From Butyrivibrio sp. (GTDB lineage: Bacteria > Bacillota > Clostridia > Lachnospirales > Lachnospiraceae): a stretch of 58,492 nt of DNA. The notes under the pieces were generated by a model. It saw nothing but the letters and a program-made list of their open reading frames with translations. It was not told the DNA's origin and made no database searches. Location of the stretch: assembly GCA_017413105.1 (NCBI GenBank), contig JAFPVA010000043.1, positions 1 to 58,492 of the forward strand. Reading direction: 5' to 3'. This document shows positions 41,549-49,265 of the stretch, piece by piece (position 1 is the stretch's first letter; every line of letters begins with the position of its first letter). Position numbers and translations under genes: made by a program.

Positions 41549-42535
41549 ATGGGATTTTTTTCTGAGCTGAAAAATGACCTTTCTCAGGCGGTCAACACAT
41601 TGATGCCTGATGATAAGGAAGCTAATCTTGATAAAGACAAGGCTGGGGAAGCAACTTCAGATAAGCCTGAAAAGGTTGATATCGATAGCATGCTTAATCG
41701 TCTTGACGATATCAAGCTTGATGGGGCTAATGGGGAAAATGTAGTAGTACCTGAGGCAGAGGCTGCGGTTGAAGAAATCGTGGAGCCTGTAGTAGCAGAA
41801 GAGCCAGTTGAGGCACCTGTGAAAGAGAAAAAGAGTGCTATGGAGACTATTGCTGAGTTAAAGAACAGCAAGTCTGAGGAAGAAGAACTTAAGGAACTGG
41901 AAGAGATGATTGAGGAGCAGACAGAGGAAGAGACCAAAGTCGAAGAGCCTGCTTCCGCAATCGAAGCTATCAGTGAGTCAAAAGTTGCTGAGTATGCCGC
42001 AGAAACAGCTGCAGCATCAGAATATACAAATGATAATGGGGGATATGAAACTATGGATTTCGAACAGCAGACACCAACAGATGAGACAGCTAGCATTACT
42101 GAAGGTATGGTCATTAACGGTGACATACAGACAACCGGATCTCTTGAACTTATAGGAAAGATCACAGGTAACGTTAAGTGCCTTGGAAAGCTTAACATCA
42201 CAGGAGACATAACAGGTGATTCTGATGCAGCAGAGATCTATGCTGAGTCAGCAAGAATTACCGGTGAGATTAGAAGTAAGGGCAGCGTTAAGGTTGGCCA
42301 GAGCACTGTAATCGTTGGTAACATCTTTGGTTCAAGTGCTGTTATTGCAGGTGCTGTAAAGGGTGACATCGATGTTCACGGTCCTGTAGTCCTTGATACA
42401 ACAGCTATCGTAATGGGTAACATCAAGTCTCAGTCAGTACAGATCAACAACGGTGCTGTTATCGAAGGTATGTGCTCACAGGCTTATGCTGATGTTAATC
42501 CTTCAGAGTTCTTTGAGACTCTTAAAAACAGATAA
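41549..42535 (+). CDS. Bactofilin (polymer-forming cytoskeletal protein)
   Basis: About 328 residues from ATG 41549 behind GGAGG. The C-terminal third (~190-305) is a bactofilin beta-helix with the repeated hydrophobic pattern GMVINGDIQTTGSLELIGKI, then GNVKCLGKLNITGDITGDSD. The first 180 residues are strongly acidic (Glu, Val, Ala rich), far longer than the usual N-terminal tail of bactofilins, and may serve as a flexible interaction region. Bactofilins scaffold wall enzymes; the adjacent deacetylase is a natural partner. It lies directly before pyrH. Confidence 0.88.
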   Translation: MGFFSELKNDLSQAVNTLMPDDKEANLDKDKAGEATSDKPEKVDIDSMLNRLDDIKLDGANGENVVVPEAEAAVEEIVEPVVAEEPVEAPVKEKKSAMETIAELKNSKSEEEELKELEEMIEEQTEEETKVEEPASAIEAISESKVAEYAAETAAASEYTNDNGGYETMDFEQQTPTDETASITEGMVINGDIQTTGSLELIGKITGNVKCLGKLNITGDITGDSDAAEIYAESARITGEIRSKGSVKVGQSTVIVGNIFGSSAVIAGAVKGDIDVHGPVVLDTTAIVMGNIKSQSVQINNGAVIEGMCSQAYADVNPSEFFETLKNR

Positions 42536-42558
42536 TAGATTGAATATTGGAGCGTAAA

Positions 42559-43254
42559 ATGAGAATTTTATTGAAACTTAGCGGAGAGGCTCTCGCAGGA
42601 GAAAAAAAGACCGGCTTTGATGAGAATACTGTAAGAAAGGTAGCTCTTCAGGTCAAGAAGCTTGTGGATGACGGAACAGAAGTAGGAATCGTTATCGGCG
42701 GAGGCAATTTCTGGAGAGGCAGGAGCAGCGAGAACATTGATCGTACAAAGGCTGATCAGATCGGAATGCTTGCTACAGTCATGAACTGTATATATGTTTC
42801 TGAGATATTCAGAAGTGTTGGCATGATGACAAACATTCTTACACCTTTTGAAGTTGGATCCTTTACAAAGCTCTTTTCCAAAGACAGAGCTAACAAATAT
42901 TTTGCTCACGGCCAGGTGGTTTTCTTTGCCGGCGGTACAGGACATCCTTATTTTTCAACAGATACAGGTGTAGTCCTCAGGGCAATCGAGGTTGAGGCTG
43001 ACTATCTTCTTCTTGCAAAGGCAGTTGACGGAGTATATGATTCTGATCCTGCAAAGAATCCGGATGCAAAGAGATATGATACAGTTTCTATTGATGAAGT
43101 AATCGCTAAGAATCTTCAGGTCGTTGATATGACTGCTTCAATTCTTGCAAGGGACAACAAGGTTCCTATGAGAGTATTTGCTCTTCAGGAGGAAGATAGC
43201 ATCGTAAAGGCTGCTACCGGTACTTTCAACGGAACAACAGTCACAGCAGACTGA
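42559..43254 (+). CDS. pyrH: UMP kinase
   Basis: About 231 residues from ATG 42559 (a TTG at 42547 overlaps the ribosome binding site TTGGAG). Phosphorylates UMP to UDP. Visible are LLKLSGEAL, GIVIGGGNFWRG (~50-62), the GGTGHPYFSTDTG loop (~127) and AVDGVYDSDPAKNPDAKRYD. Standard first gene of the pyrH-frr-uppS-cdsA-dxr-rseP-ispG-polC run. Confidence 0.95.
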   Translation: MRILLKLSGEALAGEKKTGFDENTVRKVALQVKKLVDDGTEVGIVIGGGNFWRGRSSENIDRTKADQIGMLATVMNCIYVSEIFRSVGMMTNILTPFEVGSFTKLFSKDRANKYFAHGQVVFFAGGTGHPYFSTDTGVVLRAIEVEADYLLLAKAVDGVYDSDPAKNPDAKRYDTVSIDEVIAKNLQVVDMTASILARDNKVPMRVFALQEEDSIVKAATGTFNGTTVTAD

Positions 43255-43282
43255 TCTCATAACACCAGATGGAGGCATAGGT

Positions 43283-43834
43283 ATGAACGAAAAGTTAAAA
43301 GAGTATAATGACAAAATGCAGAAATCATTTGATTTCTTAAAAGAAGATCTTGCTTCGATCCGTGCCGGAAGAGCTAATCCACACGTTCTTGATAAGATTA
43401 AGGTTGATTATTACGGAACTCCTACTCCAATCCAGCAGGTTGGTAATGTATCTGTTCCTGAGGCTCGTATTATCCAGATCGCACCATGGGACAAGACTCT
43501 TATCAAGGATATTGAAAAGGCTATCATGACCTCAGATCTTGGAATCAATCCAAGTAATGACGGCACTGTTATCAGACTTGTTTTCCCTGAGCTTACAGAG
43601 GAACGCAGAAAGCAGCTGGCTAAAGATATCCGCAAAAAGGGTGAGGATGCAAAGGTTGCAGTCAGAAATGTAAGACGTGACGGCAATGAGCATCTTAAGA
43701 AGCTTAAGGGTACAGAGGTTTCTGAGGATGAGATCAACGATCTTAATGAAGAGCTTCAGAAGATTACTGATAAGTTCGTTAAGGATATTGATGCGGCTGT
43801 AGAAGAGAAGAATAAAGAGATCATGACAGTCTGA
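43283..43834 (+). CDS. frr: Ribosome recycling factor
   Basis: A 183-residue RRF that splits post-termination ribosomes with EF-G. SIRAGRANPHVLDKI (~25-40), DYYGTPTPIQQVGNVSVPEA and PELTEERRKQLAKDIRKKGE are diagnostic. Strong GGAGG site. It ends at a hairpin terminator made from the family B repeat core. Confidence 0.96.
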   Translation: MNEKLKEYNDKMQKSFDFLKEDLASIRAGRANPHVLDKIKVDYYGTPTPIQQVGNVSVPEARIIQIAPWDKTLIKDIEKAIMTSDLGINPSNDGTVIRLVFPELTEERRKQLAKDIRKKGEDAKVAVRNVRRDGNEHLKKLKGTEVSEDEINDLNEELQKITDKFVKDIDAAVEEKNKEIMTV

Positions 43835-43865
43835 ATGATTATTTATGAGTTCTTAGATGAAATTA

Positions 43866-43900
43866 CAGAAATGCGCACTTGTTGCGCATTTCGATTTTTT
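43866..43900 (+). terminator. Terminator after frr, built from the family B repeat core
   Basis: CAGAAATGCGCACTTGTTGCGCATTTCG forms a 10-bp stem (GAAATGCGCA / TGCGCATTTC) with a CTTGT loop, followed by six T residues. The same ACAGAAATGCGCACT word begins the copies at 10157 and 58350. Confidence 0.85.
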
Positions 43901-43932
43901 AAGAACAAGAAGTTGCAAACAAGGAAGATTAT

Positions 43933-44655
43933 ATGGAAAATATTACAAACGTTCCACAGCATGTAGCCATTATTCTTGATGGTAACGGCAGATGGGCTAA
44001 AGCAAAGGGAATGCCCAGAAATTATGGGCACAAGCAGGGAGCCAAGGCGGTTGAGGATATTCTGGTGGATGCCAGAGATATCGGTATCAAGTATCTGACG
44101 GTTTATGCATTTTCAACCGAGAACTGGAGCCGCCCGGAGAGTGAAGTCTCAGCGCTTATGACCATTTTGCGTACGTATCTTAAGACCAGTATAAAGAAGT
44201 CTATGAAGAATAATGTGCGCTGTCGTGTTATTGGTGAAAAGAGTGCTCTTGCTGAGGATCTTCAGGAAGTTATAGCAGAGCTTGAAGAGGCAACCAAGGA
44301 CAATACAGGCCTTACCTTTACTATTGCCATAAATTACGGTAGTCGTGACGAGATCACAAGAGCTGTACGTAAGGTTGCAAAGAAGGTTGAGGATGGTGAA
44401 CTTAAGGCCGCTGATATTACGGAGAAAGATATTGCGGATAACCTTGATACGAATTTCCTTCCGGATCCTGACCTGCTTATCAGAACCTGCAATGAACAGC
44501 GTATTTCCAATTATCTTCTTTGGCAGTGTGCTTATACAGAGTTTTACTTTGCAGATGTTGCCTGGCCTGATTTCAACAAGGCTGAGCTTTTGAAAGCTGT
44601 TGAGGCCTATGGCAACAGAACACGTAAGTTTGGTGGTTTAAAAACTGAACAATAA
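43933..44655 (+). CDS. uppS: Isoprenyl transferase (undecaprenyl diphosphate synthase)
   Basis: A 240-residue cis-prenyltransferase making the C55 lipid carrier of wall synthesis. AIILDGNGRWAKAKGMPRNY (~12-31) holds the catalytic Asp; YAFSTENWSRPESEVSALM, DPDLLIRTCNEQRISNYLLW and EFYFADVAWPDF follow in family order. Encoded 15 bases before cdsA. Confidence 0.95.
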   Translation: MENITNVPQHVAIILDGNGRWAKAKGMPRNYGHKQGAKAVEDILVDARDIGIKYLTVYAFSTENWSRPESEVSALMTILRTYLKTSIKKSMKNNVRCRVIGEKSALAEDLQEVIAELEEATKDNTGLTFTIAINYGSRDEITRAVRKVAKKVEDGELKAADITEKDIADNLDTNFLPDPDLLIRTCNEQRISNYLLWQCAYTEFYFADVAWPDFNKAELLKAVEAYGNRTRKFGGLKTEQ

Positions 44656-44669
44656 GGCTGGTATATAAG

Positions 44670-45494
44670 TTGAAGACTAGAGTAATTAGCGGAATAGTAA
44701 TTGGAGCGGTGCTTGCTGCGGTTTTGACCCTTGGCGGATATGTTCTGGCAGCTACACTGCTTGCAGTTTCATTTATTAGCTTTTTTGAACTTACAAGGGC
44801 AACCGGAGTTCATGTGCAGGGCCAGAAGTGCAATGCACTTGAGATGTGCGGGTATATATCGATAGTTGTACACTATGTGCAGATGATGGTGGCTAAGGAT
44901 TACAGATATTACATCTTTTCCATCATGTTTGCCTTTTTCCTTATCATGGTGTGCTACGTGGTAACTTTTCCAAAGTTTACTGCAACGATGGCTATCACCA
45001 CATTCTTTTGTTTTGTATATGCCCCTGTAAATATGTCTTTTGTATATCTTTTGAGAATTAGACCATACGGTATTTACTTTGCATGGATACCGTTTATAGC
45101 ATGGGTTTGTGATACAAGTGCTTATTTTGTTGGGAGATCTTTGGGAAAACACAAGCTGGTACCGAAGCTTTCGCCCAAGAAGACCATCGAGGGAGCAATA
45201 GGCGGAATTCTTGGCTCCGTTCTCGTTGGAGTATTGTTTGGATATATCCTTTATGTCAAGGAAATACACGACATCAGGGTAATCTGGATTTTGGTTGTCA
45301 TAACTTTTGTTGGCGGCATAATTGCACAGCTTGGGGATTTGCTTGCATCCGGAATAAAGAGAGATCATAATATCAAGGATTACGGGAATCTTATTCCGGG
45401 ACACGGAGGAATCATGGATCGTTTTGACAGCGTGATATTTGTGATACCATGTATTTACTTCCTGGCGGCTAATCTTGCAAAATTCACTATTTGA
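44670..45494 (+). CDS. cdsA: Phosphatidate cytidylyltransferase
   Basis: A 274-residue membrane enzyme with about eight helices that makes CDP-diacylglycerol. The CDP-alcohol motif is complete: SPKKTIEGAIGG (~170), LGDLLASGIKRDHNIKDYGN and IPGHGGIMDRFDS (~235-262). It begins with TTG at 44670; AAGG lies nine bases before. Confidence 0.93.
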   Translation: MKTRVISGIVIGAVLAAVLTLGGYVLAATLLAVSFISFFELTRATGVHVQGQKCNALEMCGYISIVVHYVQMMVAKDYRYYIFSIMFAFFLIMVCYVVTFPKFTATMAITTFFCFVYAPVNMSFVYLLRIRPYGIYFAWIPFIAWVCDTSAYFVGRSLGKHKLVPKLSPKKTIEGAIGGILGSVLVGVLFGYILYVKEIHDIRVIWILVVITFVGGIIAQLGDLLASGIKRDHNIKDYGNLIPGHGGIMDRFDSVIFVIPCIYFLAANLAKFTI

Positions 45495-45507
45495 GGTATG
45501 AAAAAAA

Positions 45508-45545
45508 GGCGCTGTATCACCATTATTGGGGTATGGCGCTTTTGT
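45508..45545 (+). terminator. Terminator after cdsA
   Basis: GGCGC...GCGC arms with wobble pairs between TGTATC and GTATGG enclose an ATTATT loop; TTTTG follows. It splits the housekeeping run into two transcripts. Confidence 0.7.
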
Positions 45546-45563
45546 TGCACAAGACCGGCAAGT

Positions 45564-45617
45564 GAATGGATGCGCGAATTGGTTACTGGAGCGAGCTGCA
45601 TGCGAGTGAACAGTAAC
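45564..45617. repeat. Dispersed repeat, family D, copy 1
   Basis: ATGGATGCGCGAATTGGTTA followed by CTGGAGCGAGCTGCATGCGA and GTGAACAGTAAC. The stretch GTTACTG...CAGTAAC forms a hairpin. An almost identical copy is cut by the window end at 58444-58492. Confidence 0.8.
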
Positions 45618-45685
45618 TTTGTATGATGTGCGGCGGGTAAACAGAATATATACTGTTACTCGATATAGATAGGAAGGATTAAATT

Positions 45686-46825
45686 ATGAGAAGAATTGTT
45701 TTACTTGGTTCAACGGGATCAATTGGAACTCAGACCCTCGATGTAGTAAGGAATAACCCTGAAGAACTGGAAGTTATTGGACTTGCGGCTAACAGGAGAG
45801 TAGAAGACGTTGAAGCTCAGGTTCGCGAATTTAAGCCAAGGTACGTCTGCATGTATGATGAGCAGGCGGCAAAAGAGCTGCAGATAAAAATACAGGATAC
45901 CGGAATAAAGGTCCTTTCCGGAATGGAGGGACTTCTTGAAATAGTATCAGTGCCGGAAGCAGATACGGTGCTTACAGCTGTTGTAGGAATGATCGGTATT
46001 CAGCCCACGATCAGAGCTATCGAAAGTGGCAAAGATATAGCTCTTGCCAACAAGGAAACTCTTGTTTGCGCAGGACACATAATCATGCCTCTTGCAGCAA
46101 AGATGGGGGTAAAGATACTTCCGGTGGATTCAGAGCACAGCGCAATATTCCAGTCTCTTAACGGAGAACCAAGGGATAAGGTTGAAAAGATTCTTTTGAC
46201 AGCAAGCGGTGGTCCCTTCAGAGGCAAAAAAGTTGCAGATCTTGTGAATATGACTGCGGCTGATGCGCTTAAACACCCCAATTGGGATATGGGACCTAAG
46301 GTTACCATAGATTCATCTTCTCTTGTAAATAAGGGACTGGAAGTCATGGAAGCCAGATGGCTTTTTGATGTTAGTCTTGACAATATTCAGGTTGTGATTC
46401 ATCCTCAGAGTATTATTCACAGTGCGGTACAGTATGTGGATGGTGCTGTTATTGCACAGCTTGGTGTTCCGGATATGAAGCTTCCTATCCAGTATGCTCT
46501 TTTTTATCCGGATAGAAGGCCTATGGCAGAAAAGAGGCTGGACCTCTTTGAGCTTGGAAGTCTTACCTTTGAGAGACCGGATACAGAGACTTTCAAGGGA
46601 CTGAGTCTTGCTTTCGATGCTGCAAGGGCCGGCGGAAGCATGCCGACAGTTTTCAATGCAGCTAACGAAATGGCAGTCAGAGCCTTTTTGAAGGGTGAGA
46701 TCAAATATCTTGAGATTTACGACATGATTGAAAGAGCCATGAATAATCACAAGAGGATTGATAATCCGGATGTAGCTCAGATTCTGGCTACAGAGCAGGA
46801 AACCTATGATTATCTGGCAAGATAA
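45686..46825 (+). CDS. dxr: 1-deoxy-D-xylulose 5-phosphate reductoisomerase
   Basis: A 379-residue MEP-pathway enzyme making MEP from DXP with NADPH. LLGSTGSIGTQTLDVV (~5-20) binds NADPH; ANKETLVCAG, PVDSEHSAIFQ, TASGGPFRG and KHPNWDMGPKVTIDSSSLVN (~195-215) are the metal and substrate regions. It starts the second half of the run, after the family D repeat, and supplies isoprenoid precursor for uppS. Confidence 0.95.
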   Translation: MRRIVLLGSTGSIGTQTLDVVRNNPEELEVIGLAANRRVEDVEAQVREFKPRYVCMYDEQAAKELQIKIQDTGIKVLSGMEGLLEIVSVPEADTVLTAVVGMIGIQPTIRAIESGKDIALANKETLVCAGHIIMPLAAKMGVKILPVDSEHSAIFQSLNGEPRDKVEKILLTASGGPFRGKKVADLVNMTAADALKHPNWDMGPKVTIDSSSLVNKGLEVMEARWLFDVSLDNIQVVIHPQSIIHSAVQYVDGAVIAQLGVPDMKLPIQYALFYPDRRPMAEKRLDLFELGSLTFERPDTETFKGLSLAFDAARAGGSMPTVFNAANEMAVRAFLKGEIKYLEIYDMIERAMNNHKRIDNPDVAQILATEQETYDYLAR

Positions 46826-46897
46826 TGAAGGCTGGTAATCTGTAGACAGTATGTTTTTTGAATTATAGTTAAACAACGATTTGTATTTGGGAGAAAT

Positions 46898-47950
46898 ATG
46901 GCAGTCAGTATTATTATTTTCTTTATAATTTTTGGAGTATTGGTTACTTCCCATGAACTTGGGCATTTCCTTGTTGCCAAATCCGGCGGAATACGTGTAA
47001 ATGAATTTTTTGTGGGAATGGGACCGACTATATGGAAAAAGCAAAAGGGCGAGACTCTCTATAGCATAAAGCTCTTGCCTATTGGAGGAGCCTGCGTCTT
47101 TGACGGAATGGACCCGATTGCTGAGGAAAAAGACGGGTACGACGAGCATTCCTTTTTAAATGCTCCGGTATGGAGAAGGATAGCAACTCTTTTTGCCGGG
47201 CCTTTTGCCAACTTTTTGATAGCCTATGTTCTTGCTGTAATTCTTGTGAGCTTTTCTTCCTGGAACTATCCTGTAATCAATAAGATGACTGAGGATTCCG
47301 CTGCTGTCGAAGCCGGAATGCAGGTGGGAGATAAGTTCATCAGCATAGATGGTGAGAAGGTCTATATGGCAGGGGAAGTAACCCTTATTTCCCAGTTTGC
47401 CCAGGGAAGCCCCATGGAGATAGTATACGAAAGAGCTGGTGAAAGACATACCACAACACTTCTTCCCAAGTACAGTGAAGATGCCGGAAGGTATTACATG
47501 GGCATTTATCTTGGAGAATATGGCGATGTAAAGGGAGCCAGCGCTCTTAAATATGCCTGGTACGAAGTTCGCTATTATTTCAAGGCAACCTATAGGAGCC
47601 TTGCACTGTTATTTAAAGGAAAGCTTTCTGCTGACGATGTTTCAGGCCCTGTGGGCATGGTCAAAATGGTGGACGATACCTATGAAGAGGTAAAACCCTA
47701 TGGTATCTCTGCAGTTGTTCTGACAATGCTTTCGCTTACAGTTCTTTTGTCAGTTAACCTGGGAGTTATGAATCTTTTGCCTTTCCCGGCTCTCGACGGA
47801 GGAAGACTGGTTTTCCAGTTTATTGAGGTGATATTTGGTAAGGCCGTTCCACCGGAAAAAGAGGGATTCGTTCACATGGTGGGCATGATAGCTTTGCTTG
47901 GACTTATGGTGTTCGTTCTGTTTAATGATATTACGAAGTTCACAAGGTAG
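46898..47950 (+). CDS. rseP: Site-2 metalloprotease RseP
   Basis: A 350-residue intramembrane zinc protease with HELGH in SHELGHFLVAKSGGI (~19-33), a single PDZ domain (~115-200, GMQVGDKFISIDGEKV) and the third zinc ligand in NLLPFPALDGGRLVFQ (~300). It cleaves membrane-bound substrates such as anti-sigma factors or signal peptide remnants. One PDZ domain is the usual Gram-positive form. Confidence 0.93.
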   Translation: MAVSIIIFFIIFGVLVTSHELGHFLVAKSGGIRVNEFFVGMGPTIWKKQKGETLYSIKLLPIGGACVFDGMDPIAEEKDGYDEHSFLNAPVWRRIATLFAGPFANFLIAYVLAVILVSFSSWNYPVINKMTEDSAAVEAGMQVGDKFISIDGEKVYMAGEVTLISQFAQGSPMEIVYERAGERHTTTLLPKYSEDAGRYYMGIYLGEYGDVKGASALKYAWYEVRYYFKATYRSLALLFKGKLSADDVSGPVGMVKMVDDTYEEVKPYGISAVVLTMLSLTVLLSVNLGVMNLLPFPALDGGRLVFQFIEVIFGKAVPPEKEGFVHMVGMIALLGLMVFVLFNDITKFTR

Positions 47951-48034
47951 TTCCATCAAGTGGCATAAGTTAATACATGCTTGAATGTATTATTGTAATG
48001 ACAGTTGATGAATAGGAATGAGGAGGAATTATCT

Positions 48035-49090
48035 ATGGCATATAGAGATAACACAAAGGTAATCCATATTGGTGACAGAGTTATTGGCGGAGGCAATCCA
48101 ATCCTTATCCAGTCAATGACAAATACAAGGACTGAGGACGTAAAGGCCACAGTTGAGCAGATAAAGAGACTTGAAGCAGCAGGATGCGAGATCATCAGAT
48201 GCACAGTTCCTAATGAAGAGGCTGCAAAAGCGCTCAAAGAGATCAAGAAGGAAATCAGTATTCCTCTTGTTGCAGACATTCATTTTGACTATAAAATGGC
48301 CATTGCTGCTATGGAAAACGGCGCAGACAAGATAAGGATTAATCCCGGAAACATAGGATCAAGAGAGAGAATCGAGGCTGTTGTTTCCTGTGCAAAAGAG
48401 CGCAATATTCCCATCAGAGTCGGTGTTAACAGCGGTTCTTTGGAAAAAGAGCTTGTTGAAAAATATCATGGCGTTACTGCAGAGGGCCTGGTAGAGAGCG
48501 CTATTGATAAGGTTGGCATAATAGAGGATATTGGCTACGACAATATGGTTGTAAGTATCAAATCTTCAAATGTAATGCTGTGTGCAAAGGCACATGAGCT
48601 TTTGGCAGAAAAGTGCAAGTATCCGCTTCATGTAGGAATCACGGAGGCTGGAACTCTTTATGGCGGAAACATAAAGTCATCTATTGGACTTGGAATTATC
48701 TTAAGTCAGGGAATTGGCGATACCATCAGGGTTTCATTATCCGGAGATCCGGTGGAAGAGATAAAGACTGCCAAATTTATCCTTAGAACTTTGGGACTTA
48801 GAGAAGGTGGCATTGAGGTTGTATCATGCCCGACCTGCGGAAGAACAAAGATAGATCTTATTGGTCTTGCCAATCAGGTAGAGACGCTTGCTGCAAACTA
48901 TCCTCTTAATATCAAAGTGGCAGTAATGGGCTGTGCTGTAAACGGGCCCGGGGAGGCAAAAGAGGCTGATATAGGAATTGCAGGCGGAGACGGCGAAGGC
49001 CTTCTTATAAAGAAGGGGGAGATTGTCAGGAAAATGCCTGAGAATCAGCTTCTTGCCGCACTCAAGGACGAGTTGGATCACTGGGGCTGA
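48035..49090 (+). CDS. ispG: 4-hydroxy-3-methylbut-2-enyl-diphosphate synthase (IspG)
   Basis: About 351 residues from ATG 48035 behind AGGAGG (in-frame ATGs at 48005 and 48008 precede the ribosome binding site). An Fe4S4 MEP-pathway enzyme. PILIQSMTNTRTEDV and VADIHFDYKMA open the TIM barrel; the cluster ligands are in CPTCGRTK (~268) and GCAVNGPGEAKEADIGIAGG (~305), with the conserved glutamate there. Normal length without the plant insert. Confidence 0.95.
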   Translation: MAYRDNTKVIHIGDRVIGGGNPILIQSMTNTRTEDVKATVEQIKRLEAAGCEIIRCTVPNEEAAKALKEIKKEISIPLVADIHFDYKMAIAAMENGADKIRINPGNIGSRERIEAVVSCAKERNIPIRVGVNSGSLEKELVEKYHGVTAEGLVESAIDKVGIIEDIGYDNMVVSIKSSNVMLCAKAHELLAEKCKYPLHVGITEAGTLYGGNIKSSIGLGIILSQGIGDTIRVSLSGDPVEEIKTAKFILRTLGLREGGIEVVSCPTCGRTKIDLIGLANQVETLAANYPLNIKVAVMGCAVNGPGEAKEADIGIAGGDGEGLLIKKGEIVRKMPENQLLAALKDELDHWG

Positions 49091-49097
49091 GAGAACT

Positions 49098-49239
49098 TAG
49101 CGAGGTCCTTTCGAGCTTAGTTCGAACGTCTTATGCCGAACGAAGTGAGGCATTAGTTCCTTAGAATAACCTGACGAGGTATTATCGAGTCTGGTTCGAA
49201 CGTCTTATGTTGAACGAAGTGAAGCATTAGTTCCTTAGC
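49098..49239 (+). repeat. Two tandem units of repeat family C between ispG and polC
   Basis: Two units of about 67-69 bases (49098-49164 and 49171-49239) share GTTCGAACGTCTTATG, GAACGAAGTGA and GCATTAGTTCCTTAG with few differences. Each contains a GTTCGAAC palindrome and a TTATGCC/GGCATTAG hairpin (TTATGTT/AAGCATTAG in unit two). Fragments of the first half occur at 37773-37805 and 53911-53930. Confidence 0.85.
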
Positions 49240-49265
49240 ATTTTGTAACGAGGTTTATATTTTTA

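Noticed and set aside
46313-47149. 278-residue minus-strand open frame opposite dxr and rseP
   Set aside because: It lies wholly antisense to two clear housekeeping genes, has no ribosome binding site and its composition looks like a reverse shadow.
49098-49239. Possible CRISPR array
   Set aside because: Only two long near-identical units with a 6-base gap and no unique spacers, and no cas genes in the window.
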